From contig CAVSMB010000017.1 of the NCBI GenBank assembly GCA_963728925.1, forward strand, positions 62,001 through 126,000: a DNA stretch of 64,000 bases, written 5' to 3'. Position 1 is the stretch's first letter. Every line of letters starts with the position of its first letter. Below the pieces are notes generated by a model. The model made no database searches, was not told the DNA's origin, and saw nothing but the letters and a program-made list of their open reading frames with translations. Source of the DNA: JBBPZA01 sp963728925. GTDB lineage: Bacteria; Actinomycetota; Thermoleophilia; Solirubrobacterales; Solirubrobacteraceae. The position numbers were made by a program, and so were the translations under genes. Shown piece after piece: positions 37,012 to 47,533 of this stretch.

Positions 37012-37806
37012 TTGCGCATCACGGTCTTGGGAAAGTCGCCGTCGTGGCAGGACGCGGACGGGGCGTGCAGCGGCTACCTCATCGAGGAGGAATCGACGAC
37101 CGTCCTGCTGGACTGCGGGAACGGCGTGTTCTCCAAGCTGCGCAAGTACCGCGACTACGTGGGCGTCGATGCGGTCGTCATCTCCCACCTGCACGCCGAC
37201 CACTTCCTCGACCTCGTGCCCTTCAGCTACGCGCTCACCTACGCGCCGCGCCAGCAGTCGGCGCCCGTCGACCGCTGGCCGGGCACCGACGCGCCGGCCC
37301 GACCCGCGCTCCACGCTCCCGCAGGCGCGCGGGAGACGTTCCGCCGTGTGGTTGGCGCGTGGGGCAACGAGGACCTGATCGAGCACGCCTTCGAGCTGCG
37401 CGAGTACGACGCGGCCGACACGATCGACATCGGCTCGCTCCGGCTGCGCTTCCACGAGGTCCCGCACTTCATGACCACGCACGCGATCGACGTCGCCTCG
37501 ACCAACGGCGGCGGCCGCTTCACCTACGGCGCGGATTGCCGGCCGACCGACGAGCTCGTCGCCTTCGCCCGCGACACCGACCTGCTGATGGTGGAGGCGA
37601 CCCTGCCGCGGCCCGAGCACACCGGCGCCCGCGGTCACCTCACCCCGGCGGAGGCGGGCGATCACGGCCGCCGAGCCGGCGCCCGCCGTCTTGTCATCAC
37701 GCACATCTCCGACGAGCTCGACGAGCACTGGGCGCGCGAGCAGGCCCAGGAGGCCTACGGCGACCGCGTCGAGGTCGCGGCCGAGGGCGCGGTCTACACC
37801 GTCTAG
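37012..37806 (+). CDS. Metallo-beta-lactamase-fold hydrolase (RNase Z/ArsR-type subgroup)
   Basis: 264 residues from TTG 37012, chosen because LRITVLGKSPSWQDADGACSGYLI is the normal N-terminus; upstream sequence belongs to the divergent antiporter. Zinc ligands are in HLHADHFLDL (HxHxDH), PHFMTTHA, the Asp in GRFTYGADCRPTDELV, and VITHISDE. The motif set fits the ElaC/RNase Z-like or general MBL hydrolase group lacking an exosite. Substrate is unknown: RNA, a cyclic nucleotide or a thioester are possible. hsp20 begins 13 bp after it. Confidence 0.88.
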   Translation: MRITVLGKSPSWQDADGACSGYLIEEESTTVLLDCGNGVFSKLRKYRDYVGVDAVVISHLHADHFLDLVPFSYALTYAPRQQSAPVDRWPGTDAPARPALHAPAGARETFRRVVGAWGNEDLIEHAFELREYDAADTIDIGSLRLRFHEVPHFMTTHAIDVASTNGGGRFTYGADCRPTDELVAFARDTDLLMVEATLPRPEHTGARGHLTPAEAGDHGRRAGARRLVITHISDELDEHWAREQAQEAYGDRVEVAAEGAVYTV

Positions 37807-37819
37807 CCTTCGGGCCGGG

Positions 37820-38274
37820 ATGACGCCGCACGACCCCTTCGGCACCTTCGGCCGGACGCGCCGCGAGCTGGACGTGCTGTTCGGCGACGCGCTCGAGCGC
37901 CGCGAGCTCGCCCGCTCGCGCGGCGGCTTCCTCCCCTCGGTCGACGTCTACTACACCGGCGACCCGGCCACAGCGGTCGTCGAGGCCGAGCTCGCTGGCA
38001 TCGACAGCGCCGAGATCGCGCTCGAGATCCACGGCCGCGAGCTCGTGATCACCGGCATGCGCCGGCGCGGCGACAGCCAGAGGCGCGCCTACCAGCAGCT
38101 CGAGATCGAGAACGGCCCGTTTCGCCGCGTGATCGCGCTCGGGGCCGACGTCCAGGCCGACCGCGCCGCCGCCGCCTACCGGGACGGGATCCTGCGCGTC
38201 GAGCTGCCGCTCGCCCAGCCGGCACATCCGACGCGCGCGGTCTCGGTCCGGATCGTCAGCCGGGGCGAGCTGCC

Positions 38275-38278
<4 letters not shown>
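37820..38278 (+). CDS. Hsp20-family small heat shock protein
   Basis: 152 residues from ATG 37820. The alpha-crystallin domain covers about residues 35-135: PSVDVYYTGDPATAVVEAELAG, IALEIHGRELVITGMRRRGD and AYRDGILRVELPLAQP, ending in the usual VRIV strand. It is an ATP-independent holdase in the cytosol. It ends with GTGA overlapping the lon start, so a holdase is coupled to a protease in one operon. No CIRCE or HAIR element was found in the 13 bp before it, so any heat control must act upstream of the MBL gene. Confidence 0.93.
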
Positions 38279-40731
<2,453 letters not shown>

Positions 40732-40798
40732 CAAGTCGGTGGCGCGCGCGCAGTGCGGGTATGCTGAACCCCACCACGCACACGTCCGAGGGAGTTGT

Positions 40799-41266
40799 AT
40801 GGCAGCGAAGCAGAAGGCCGCCAAGGGTGCGGCGAGTGTGGGATCGGCGGCGATCGCCGCTCGCAGCAACCCCTACGTCCAGCGCCTGATCCAGGACGCC
40901 GAGTTGCGCGACAACCTCCTCGAGGCCTACGAATCGGGGCGGAGCGCGTACGGCCGGCTGAGCAACGGCAAGGCGCCGACGAAGGTCCTGCTGGAGAACA
41001 AGAAGCTCCACAAGGACCTGTCCAACGCCGCCGAGAACCTCCGCGACGCGAGCGCCGCGCTGCGCGAGGGGCCCAAGAAGAAGAAGCGCCGCTTCGGGCG
41101 CGTCCTGCTGCTCGGCGTGGTCGGCGCCGGCCTGGCGCTCGCGCTCAGCGAGGGGCTGCGCTCCAAGGTGCTCGACCTGCTCTTCGGCGCCGAGGAGGAG
41201 TTCGACTACAGCTCGACCACGGTGCCGCCGGCGCCGGCTCCCGAGCCGGCCTCGTCGACGACCTAG
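40799..41266 (+). CDS. Small membrane protein of unknown function downstream of lon
   Basis: 155 residues from ATG 40799. An N-terminal ~95-residue helical part (IAARSNPYVQRLIQDAELRDNLLEAYESGRSAYGRL, KKLHKDLSNAAENLRDASAALREG) is followed by a basic stretch (KKKKRRFGR), one membrane helix (VLLLGVVGAGLALALSEGL) and an acidic, Pro/Ser/Thr tail. The lysine patch before the helix predicts an inward N-terminus. A family was not recognised. It may be an envelope or nucleoid-associated helper. It is followed by a strong hairpin terminator. Confidence 0.75.
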   Translation: MAAKQKAAKGAASVGSAAIAARSNPYVQRLIQDAELRDNLLEAYESGRSAYGRLSNGKAPTKVLLENKKLHKDLSNAAENLRDASAALREGPKKKKRRFGRVLLLGVVGAGLALALSEGLRSKVLDLLFGAEEEFDYSSTTVPPAPAPEPASSTT

Positions 41267-41290
41267 GGTCGCCGCCCATCACCGCCGTGC

Positions 41291-41316
41291 CGAAGGCGCC
41301 CTCCGGGGCGCCTTCG
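41291..41316. terminator. Strong bidirectional hairpin terminator
   Basis: A perfect 11-bp stem, CGAAGGCGCCC / GGGCGCCTTCG, with a 4-nt loop sits in the gap between two convergent genes (plus-strand small membrane protein and minus-strand SPOR protein). It can serve both. No T-run follows on either side. Confidence 0.7.
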
Positions 41317-41385
41317 TCGTGCGGCGGCGGGCGCCTCAGCCTCGCCGCCGTCGTCCGGGTCGGCGAAAGGCGCCACTCTCCCGTG

Positions 41386-42417
41386 CTATCCCCCGCTGCC
41401 GGTGGGGGACGTCTCGGTGCTGGTGGTCTTGCCTTCGGTGCTGGTCGTCTTGCCGTCCGAGCCCGATCCGCCCGTCCCCGACCCGTTGTCGCTCGAGTCC
41501 TCTGAGCCCTTCTCGCGGACGTACTCGACGGACTCGCCCGTGAAACCCTTGGCGGAGTAGCCGTCGGTCGCGGCGTAGGCCTCGTCCTCGGTGCCGAAGC
41601 GGCCCGCCCACACCATCCACAGGCCGTCGGAGAGGTTCTTGTACTTGGAGGTCTCCAGGATTCCGGCCGGCACGCCCTTGGCCCGCGCCTTGCGGGCCAG
41701 CGCCTCGGCTTCGTCCTTGCTCGTCGTAGAGAGGAGGATCACCGAGTAGGCCTTCTTGCCGGCGGGCCACTCCTCGACCGGCGCGGGCGCCGTGGTCGTC
41801 GAGCCACCGCCGCCACCGCCGCCACCGCCGCCACCGCCGCCACCGCCGCTGCTTCCGCCACCGCCGCTGGAGGTCGAGCTCGAGCCGGTGTCGGACGAGC
41901 CCGAGCTCGAGCCCGAGGACGTGCCGGTATCGGGTGACGAGCTCGCCGCGCCGCCGGCGTCCGAGGGGACGGGGGCCGGGGTGTCGGTCGTGTTCGGGCT
42001 GGTCTCGGGGGTGGTCGCGCCGGGGCTGTCGGAGGCCTTGGGCGCGTCGGGCGTCGGGGACGCCGGTACCGGCGCGGCCGGCGCAGGCGCCGCCGCGACG
42101 TACTTGCGGACGGTCTTGGCCTTCGCGACCTCGGCGTCCTTGGCGACCTCGCTGAGGGCCAGCGCGAGCCCGGCGATCAGGATCAGGCCGACGGAAGCCA
42201 TGACCGCGGCAGGCTGGTGCCAGCGCGGGGTGGTCTCCTCGATGCGGCTGCCGCACTCCAGGCACCACTCCTGATCGTGCGCGGCGGGCGTCCCGCACTC
42301 GGGGCAGGAATGGGCGACGCCCTCGGGCCCGGGGCTTGGTCCGGCGCCCTCGTGACTCGGAGAAGTGGCGCCCACGGGGGCGGCCGTGCTGGGGAAGATG
42401 CGGTCTATGAAGCTCAT
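41386..42417 (-). CDS. Zinc-ribbon, single-span, SPOR-like envelope protein
   Basis: 343 residues. Cytosolic N-terminus has a double-CxxC zinc ribbon (SCPECGTPAAHDQEWCLECGS). One membrane helix (VMASVGLILIAGLALALSEV) follows. A long exported linker of Pro/Ala/Ser/Thr and then 15 consecutive Gly residues leads to a SPOR-like domain: KAYSVILLSTTSKDEAEALA, KARAKGVPAGILETSKYKN, LWMVWAGRFGTEDEAYAAT. A Ser/Thr/Gly tail follows. SPOR domains bind denuded peptidoglycan at division septa, so a cell-division or wall role is inferred. The linker is coded by short GGC/GGT-type repeats that could change in number by slippage. Confidence 0.8.
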   Translation of the reverse strand: MSFIDRIFPSTAAPVGATSPSHEGAGPSPGPEGVAHSCPECGTPAAHDQEWCLECGSRIEETTPRWHQPAAVMASVGLILIAGLALALSEVAKDAEVAKAKTVRKYVAAAPAPAAPVPASPTPDAPKASDSPGATTPETSPNTTDTPAPVPSDAGGAASSSPDTGTSSGSSSGSSDTGSSSTSSGGGGSSGGGGGGGGGGGGGGGSTTTAPAPVEEWPAGKKAYSVILLSTTSKDEAEALARKARAKGVPAGILETSKYKNLSDGLWMVWAGRFGTEDEAYAATDGYSAKGFTGESVEYVREKGSEDSSDNGSGTGGSGSDGKTTSTEGKTTSTETSPTGSGG

Positions 42418-42497
42418 GGCAGGAACGCCGGACCCGGCGCGCCAGTATAAACGCGACCGGGAGGTCCCCGATGCGGTTTCCGTTGCCCCAGGGCCCG

Positions 42498-42610
42498 GCC
42501 TCGGCTCGCTCGCGGCCTGGGCCTCGGCTCGCTCGCGGCCTGGGCCTCGGCTCGCTCACGGCCCGGGCCTCGGCCCGCCCACGACCCGGCCTCGGCCCGC
42601 CCACAACCCG
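42498..42610. repeat. Five tandem copies of a 22-23-bp repeat
   Basis: Units begin at 42498, 42521, 42544, 42567 and 42589. The first two are identical (GCCTCGGCTCGCTCGCGGCC core). The third differs at 2 positions and the last two drift further and are 22 bp. They lie in the 265-bp gap between the divergent SPOR and TetR genes. Promoter elements of either gene may be embedded in or displaced by them. Confidence 0.85.
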
Positions 42611-42682
42611 CTCTCGGCTGATCGTCCAGCGGCCCTCTCCCGTCTATCGACCCGGCTGGCCGGCCAGCTAGGATCCGGTGCC

Positions 42683-43288
42683 GTGGAGGCCGCCGTCACC
42701 CCGAGAGCGTTGTCGGGCGACAAGGCACAGCGCATCGTCGACGCTATGCGATCGAGCGTGGCCGTTCGCGGGGCGGCGGGCTCGACCTTCGACCACGTGG
42801 CGCGCGAGGCGGGCGTCTCCCGCGGGCTGCTGCACTACTACTTCGGGACGAAGGAGCGGCTGCTCGTCGAGGTCGTTCGGCGCGACACCGAGATCCGTGT
42901 CGCCAAGCTCGATGAGGCGCTCGCCGCGGCCCGCTCGTCCGACGACTTCGTCGACATCCTCGTGCGCTCCCTCGAGGATGTCGTCGAGCACGATCCGGCG
43001 ATCCTCACCCTGACCTTCGAGCTCTTCACGGTAGGCCTGCGCAACCCCGAGATCGGCGCCGAGATGGCCCAGCTCTTCGGCGCGACGCGGGCGATGCTGG
43101 CCGAGCGGCTGGCGGCCAAGCACGAGGAGGGCGTCCTGCACCTCTCGGGGGATCCCGACGCGGTCGCCACGACGCTGTTCGCCCTGGGTGACGGGCTCGG
43201 GCTCTGGGCCCTCAGCGAGCCCGGCCACGATCTCGGCCCGACCCTGCGGGCGGGCGTCACGTGCGCTCGCGCTGTGCTCGGCGCCTGA
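42683..43288 (+). CDS. TetR-family transcriptional regulator
   Basis: 201 residues from GTG 42683. The N-terminal helix-turn-helix spans about residues 14-60 with RIVDAMRSSVAVRGAAGSTF, VAREAGVSRGLLHYYFGTKE and RLLVEVVRRDTEIRV. The C-terminal ligand domain (IGAEMAQLFGATRAMLAERLAAK, VATTLFALGDGLGLWALSEPG) resembles BetI/PfmR-like regulators of lipid or xenobiotic response. The neighbouring DUF2993 gene starts 53 bp downstream and may be its partner. Repeats lie directly upstream. Confidence 0.88.
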   Translation: MEAAVTPRALSGDKAQRIVDAMRSSVAVRGAAGSTFDHVAREAGVSRGLLHYYFGTKERLLVEVVRRDTEIRVAKLDEALAAARSSDDFVDILVRSLEDVVEHDPAILTLTFELFTVGLRNPEIGAEMAQLFGATRAMLAERLAAKHEEGVLHLSGDPDAVATTLFALGDGLGLWALSEPGHDLGPTLRAGVTCARAVLGA

Positions 43289-43341
43289 CGCCGGCGCGCG
43301 ACTCGCCGGCTTCGCCCACCTCCGGTGAGCTGGCTCCTCGC

Positions 43342-44025
43342 ATGAGCGATCGGCTGCGCGCCGTCCGCTGGACCCGTGTGGCGCTCATCGCGGCGATCGT
43401 CGTGGTCAGCGCGCTGATCCTCGCTGAGCTCTTCCTTCCCGGGATCGCCGCGGACCGGATCCGTGACCGGCTCGGCGACGAGGCCCAGGTCCGCCGCGTG
43501 GAGGTCCGCGCAACACCCGCCATCACGCTGCTGTGGAAGCACGCCGACGAGGTCGACATCGACGTTGGGGAGCTTCGCACGGGCAAGGGCGGCGGCGCCG
43601 GGCTGCTCGACGACGCGCGCGGCGTGGACCGGATCGATGCGCGGGTCGCGCTGCTGCGGGCCGGAGGCGCCGTCCTGCGAGACGTGACGCTGCGCAAGGC
43701 CGGAGACCGGCTCGTGGGCAGCGCGCGCGCGACCAGCGCCGAGATCGCCGCCGCAGCCCCGGGTGGTCTCAGGGTCGCGCCGGTCGGCGTCCAGGACGGG
43801 ACGCTCGTGCTCCGCGGCGGGGTCAGCGTCCTCGGCCAGGTCGTCGGGGCGACCGCCAGGCTCCAGGCCGACGGCGGGGCGATCAAGATCGTCCCCGACG
43901 TCCCGCTGATCGGCGCCTTCCTCGAGCTGACGGTGTTCAGCGACGCCCGCCTCAGCGTCGACTCGGTCCGGGCGAGGGCGGAGGGGGACAGCTACGTCCT
44001 CACGGCCGTGGGCCACCTCACGTGA
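43342..44025 (+). CDS. DUF2993 (LmeA-like) lipid-binding exported protein
   Basis: 227 residues from ATG 43342. An N-terminal signal anchor (VALIAAIVVVSALILAELFLPG) leads into a DUF2993 body: RIRDRLGDEAQVRRVEVRATPAITLLWKHADEVDI, a region of anti-parallel strands, and VPLIGAFLELTVFSDARLSV. LmeA from mycobacteria binds phosphatidylinositol and acts in lipomannan assembly. The fold is a BPI/tubular lipid-binding type. Here a role in periplasmic lipid handling is inferred. It follows TetR in the same direction. Confidence 0.82.
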   Translation: MSDRLRAVRWTRVALIAAIVVVSALILAELFLPGIAADRIRDRLGDEAQVRRVEVRATPAITLLWKHADEVDIDVGELRTGKGGGAGLLDDARGVDRIDARVALLRAGGAVLRDVTLRKAGDRLVGSARATSAEIAAAAPGGLRVAPVGVQDGTLVLRGGVSVLGQVVGATARLQADGGAIKIVPDVPLIGAFLELTVFSDARLSVDSVRARAEGDSYVLTAVGHLT

Positions 44026-44101
44026 GGGCGAGGGCGGGCCGCCCGCGGAGGGAAGGCAGCCGGCCGTCGTCTGACCGCCGCATGTGCTTGCATCAAGCGC
44101 G

Positions 44102-44431
44102 ATGTGGCTCTTCGCCGCCTGGGTCGGCCTCGTGGGGGGCGTCGGCCTGCTCCACGACGCACCGCTCTACGCCGTGTGCTTCCTCGCCCTCGGTCTCGCG
44201 GGCCTGACGAAGACCGTCCTGGGCGCTGGTCGCTTCCTGCGCACCGTGCCGGCGATCGTCGCCCGCGAGCGCGAGGCTCGCGCGGCGGCGCCCCGGCGGG
44301 CCCGGTCGCGGCTCGCGCCCCCGCGGCCCGCTCGCCTCGAGCCGTCACCTGCCGTGGCCCGTCGCCGCGCCGCGCCGGCTCGCCGGACGACCGCGCCGCA
44401 GGCTCGCGACCAGCAGCGCGCCGCCGCCTGA
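44102..44431 (+). CDS. Small two-segment membrane protein with basic tail
   Basis: 109 residues from ATG 44102. Two hydrophobic segments (MWLFAAWVGLVGGVGLLHD and LYAVCFLALGLAGLTKTVLG) are followed by a very Arg/Pro/Ala-rich cytosolic tail of about 55 residues. No family is recognised. The tail's composition resembles low-complexity basic regions that contact nucleic acid or acidic lipids. Intergenic spacing of 76 bp from the DUF2993 gene makes cotranscription possible. Confidence 0.6.
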   Translation: MWLFAAWVGLVGGVGLLHDAPLYAVCFLALGLAGLTKTVLGAGRFLRTVPAIVAREREARAAAPRRARSRLAPPRPARLEPSPAVARRRAAPARRTTAPQARDQQRAAA

Positions 44432-44465
44432 CGGCCCGCCTGCGACACGCGGGGATTCCGGGCGC

Positions 44466-46013
44466 TCAGCCGGCTGCGGCCTGATCGCCGCTCGAGGCGG
44501 AGGAAGCGGCCGCGCCCGACGAGCCGGCGGAGCTCGAGCCGCCCGAGGAGGATCCTGCCGACGACGACGAGCCGGCCGAGGACGAGCCCGCGGCCGACGA
44601 CGCGCCGCCGGAGGAGGAGCCGCCGGACGAGGAGGCGCCCGACGAGGCGGACCCGCTCGCGGCGGCGTCGCCGGAGGAGGAGCCGGCCGAGGAGCCGCCG
44701 CCCGAGGATGAGCCGCTCGACGACGAGCTGCCCGAAGAGCCCCTCGACGACGAGCTGCCCGAAGAGCCGCTCGAAGAGGAGCTGCCCGACTCGTCACCCG
44801 ACGAGCCGCTCTTCGTGGTGGCGCCGGAGTCGCTCGGCGGATCGCTCTTCGACGATCCGTCGGTCTTCGGAGACTCGTCGGGCGCCGGGTCCTTGACGGC
44901 GGTCGTGGTCTGGTCGGCCGCGGGAGCGGGAGCCGGCGTAGGCGCGGGAGTGGGCGGCGTGCCGGTGGTTTCGACGGGCGGTGTCACGACGGGCGGTGTC
45001 ACGACCGGCGGCGTCTCGACGGGGGGCGTCTCGACCGGCGGCGTCTCGACGGGGGGCGTCTCGACCGGCGGAGTCACGACGGGCGGCGGAGCGTCGGGAA
45101 CGGTCGGGTCGGTGCCGTACTGCTGCTCGACGAAGTCGGCGATCCCGTCGGCATCGGTGTCCTCCAGCCCATCGGGGATTCCGTTGCCCTTGGTGTCGGG
45201 CAAGGCCGGGTTGTCGCCGATCCGGTCTTCGACCGCGTCGCGCAACCCGTCGCCGTCGCTGTCCTCCTCGCCGTCGAGGATTCCGTTGCCCTTCGAGTCG
45301 ACGGAGCGTGGATTGCTCCGCACGCGGAACTCGTTGAGGTTGCGCACGCCGTCGCCGTCGGTGTCGAGGTCGGCGTCCTTCGCGCTGCGAGGATTCAAGC
45401 CGGTGTTGACCTCCCACCCGTCCCGCATCTCGTCGCCGTCGGTGTCGGCGGAGCGGGGGTTGGTGCGGAGGAGGGTCTCCTCGGCGTCGGGAATCCCGTC
45501 GCGGTCGGTGTCCAGCAGCGCGATGAAGGGCCCAGGCTCGTCCGTGGCGGGCGGGAGCGGCAGCAACGTGACGCCGGGCCGGCCCTCGGGCGCGGTGATG
45601 GGCGAGACGGTCCCGCCGCCCGAGCCACCGGCGCCGCCGCCACCGAGCGGGGCCGTCGACGTCGAGCTGCCACCACCGAGCCCGGAGAGAAGACCGTCGA
45701 GCCCGGCGCCCGTGAGGGAGCCGGGCCCGGCGGGGGCGGTCGGCGAGGCGCCGACCGCCCCGCCGAGACCGCGCATGAACGCCGGCGCCGAGCGACTGCG
45801 GAGGGAGCTCGACGTCGCCGTCTGGGTGGCCTCGGGATGGTGGCCTCGAAATGGGTTGGCGACCTTGACCTTCGTGACGCCCGTGAGCTGAGCGACGGCC
45901 AGCGGCAGGACGACGACCATCAGGAAGCCGACGACGACGAACACCGCCGTGGCCCGGTTGGTCTCGTCCGACACGAGGCGGCGGACGACCGATGGCACCG
46001 AACGCGGAGTCAC
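44466..46013 (-). CDS. Surface protein with thrombospondin type-3-like calcium repeats
   Basis: 515 residues. An N-terminal membrane helix (FVVVGFLMVVVLPLAVAQLTG) is followed by a Ser/Gly linker. About five calcium-binding repeats of the DxDxDGxxD type come next: LLDTDRDGIPDAEE, ADTDGDEMRDGWEV, DLDTDGDGVRNLNEF, DSDGDGLRDAVED and DTDADGIADFVEQ. After these come PPVET repeats (residues ~310-350) and a ~110-residue Ser/Gly-rich tail. It is a rigid, calcium-stabilised stalk with flexible ends, anchored to the membrane. Adhesin or scaffold is inferred from architecture alone. The frame is intact despite heavy repetition. Confidence 0.85.
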   Translation of the reverse strand: MTPRSVPSVVRRLVSDETNRATAVFVVVGFLMVVVLPLAVAQLTGVTKVKVANPFRGHHPEATQTATSSSLRSRSAPAFMRGLGGAVGASPTAPAGPGSLTGAGLDGLLSGLGGGSSTSTAPLGGGGAGGSGGGTVSPITAPEGRPGVTLLPLPPATDEPGPFIALLDTDRDGIPDAEETLLRTNPRSADTDGDEMRDGWEVNTGLNPRSAKDADLDTDGDGVRNLNEFRVRSNPRSVDSKGNGILDGEEDSDGDGLRDAVEDRIGDNPALPDTKGNGIPDGLEDTDADGIADFVEQQYGTDPTVPDAPPPVVTPPVETPPVETPPVETPPVETPPVVTPPVVTPPVETTGTPPTPAPTPAPAPAADQTTTAVKDPAPDESPKTDGSSKSDPPSDSGATTKSGSSGDESGSSSSSGSSGSSSSRGSSGSSSSSGSSSGGGSSAGSSSGDAAASGSASSGASSSGGSSSGGASSAAGSSSAGSSSSAGSSSGGSSSAGSSGAAASSASSGDQAAAG

Positions 46014-46116
46014 ACGAGTCCCATCGGCACGAATGGGCCACCTTCATGAGGTCTCAAAACCGGTCCAACGCTTTCCACCGTGGGTCCCTCGACATTTGTT
46101 CGAGGCGAATTTCGGC

Positions 46117-47472
46117 TCACCCGAGCTTCGGGCTGCGCCAGTCTCCGCCCAGCCGTCGCACGAGCTCGTCACCGACCGCATCGGCGGAAATGCGCTCCTG
46201 CTTGAGCGAGTCCCGATCGCGGAGCGTCACGGTGCCATCTTCGGCGGTCTGGTGGTCGACGGTGATCGCCCACGGCGTCCCGATCTCGTCCTGCCGGCGG
46301 TAGCGCCGGCCGATCGACCCGCCCTCGTCGTATTCGGAGGTCATCCTGCCCCGCAGCCCCTCGTGGATGCGCCTCGCCGCCTCGGGCTGGCCCTCCTTGC
46401 GTAGCAGCGGCAGCACCGCCACCTTGACCGGCGCGAGCTGGGGGTGGAGGCGCAGGACGGTCCTGGACTCGGACTCGATCTCCTCCTCGTCGTAGGCGTC
46501 GACGAGGAAGGCGAGCGTCGCGCGGTCGGCGCCGGCGGCGGGCTCGATGACGTGGGGGACGTAGCGCTCGCCGCTCTGCTGGTCGAAGTACTCGAGCTTC
46601 TCGCCCGAGAACTCGGCGTGCCTGCCCAGGTCGAAGTCGCCCCGGTTGGCGATCCCCTCGAGCTCCTGCCAGCCGATCGGGAAGAGGTACTCGATGTCCG
46701 CCGTGCCACTGGAGTAGTGCGAGAGCTCGTCGGCCTCGTGCTCGCGCAACCGAAGGTGGTCGGGGCGGATGCCGAGGTCCTCGTACCAACGCCGGCGGGC
46801 GTCCTTCCAGTAGGCGTACCAGCGGCCGGCCTCGTCGGGCGGCACGAAGAACTCCATCTCCATCTGCTCGAACTCGCGCGTGCGGAAGACGAAGTTGCCC
46901 GGCGTGATCTCGTTGCGGAACGACTTGCCGACCTGGGCGATGCCGAAAGGCGGCTTCTTGCGGGCGAACTGCAGGACGTTCTTGAAGTTGATGAAGATGC
47001 CTTGGGCCGTCTCGGGGCGCAGGTACACGGTCGCCCCCGACTCCCGCACCGGGCCCATCGTCGTCTCGAACATCAGGTTGAAGTCGCGCGCGGCGGTGAG
47101 GTCGCACTCGGGGCCCTCCCCGGGATGGACGGAGGGCTTGCGGGGACACTGGACGTCCTCGAGCTTGTCGGCGCGGAAGCGCTGCTTGCATGCCCGGCAG
47201 TCGACGAGCGGGTCGGTGAAGCCCGCAAGGTGACCGGAGGCCTCCCACACGCGCGGGTGCTGCAGGATCGCCGAGTCCAGGGCGACGATGTCGTCGCGCT
47301 CCTGGAGCATCGATCGCCACCACTGCGCCTTGACGTTGTTCTTGAGAAGAACGCCGTAGTGCCCGTAGTCGTAGGTCGAGCCGAGCCCGCCGTAGATCTC
47401 CGAGCTCGGGAACACGAAGCCACGGCGCTTGGAGAGCGCGACGATGCGATCCATGGTGACGACGTCAGGCAC
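46117..47472 (-). CDS. glyS: Glycyl-tRNA synthetase, alpha2 type
   Basis: 451 residues, cytosolic. It charges tRNA-Gly. Class II aminoacyl-tRNA synthetase motifs: SEIYGGLGSTYDYGHYGVLLKNNV near the start, motif 1 region and zinc-knuckle DCRACKQRFRADKLE with later Cys residues, motif 2 VGKSFRNEITPGNFVFRTREFEQMEMEFF, ETAQGIF, motif 3 in GIANRGDFDL and GADRATLAFL, and an anticodon-binding C-terminus (LAPVKVAVLPLLRKE, SIGRRYRRQDEIGTPWAITVD). ATG 47472 is 61 bp from the divergent FmdB gene. It is complete and essential. Confidence 0.97.
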   Translation of the reverse strand: MPDVVTMDRIVALSKRRGFVFPSSEIYGGLGSTYDYGHYGVLLKNNVKAQWWRSMLQERDDIVALDSAILQHPRVWEASGHLAGFTDPLVDCRACKQRFRADKLEDVQCPRKPSVHPGEGPECDLTAARDFNLMFETTMGPVRESGATVYLRPETAQGIFINFKNVLQFARKKPPFGIAQVGKSFRNEITPGNFVFRTREFEQMEMEFFVPPDEAGRWYAYWKDARRRWYEDLGIRPDHLRLREHEADELSHYSSGTADIEYLFPIGWQELEGIANRGDFDLGRHAEFSGEKLEYFDQQSGERYVPHVIEPAAGADRATLAFLVDAYDEEEIESESRTVLRLHPQLAPVKVAVLPLLRKEGQPEAARRIHEGLRGRMTSEYDEGGSIGRRYRRQDEIGTPWAITVDHQTAEDGTVTLRDRDSLKQERISADAVGDELVRRLGGDWRSPKLG

Positions 47473-47518
47473 GGCGTCGGAGGGTATCGAGGGCGAAATC
47501 CGCCGTCCCTGGCACTCC

Positions 47519-47524
47519 TATACT
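47519..47524 (+). promoter_or_regulatory. Likely -10 element of the FmdB gene (near-leaderless)
   Basis: TATACT ends 9 bp before ATG 47534, so transcription would begin almost at the start codon. No convincing -35 hexamer was seen 16-18 bp upstream and there is no ribosome-binding site, both compatible with a leaderless message. Confidence 0.45.
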
Positions 47525-47533
47525 GACAGTGCC

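Noticed and set aside
41811..41860. Repeated CCACCGCCG units considered as a CRISPR-like or regulatory repeat
   Set aside because: They are simple codon repeats encoding the poly-Gly linker of the SPOR protein, with no spacers.
46080..46100. CCTCGA-CATTTG-TTCGAGG hairpin between glyS and the calcium-repeat gene, considered as a terminator
   Set aside because: Only six paired bases and no T-run. Too weak to call.
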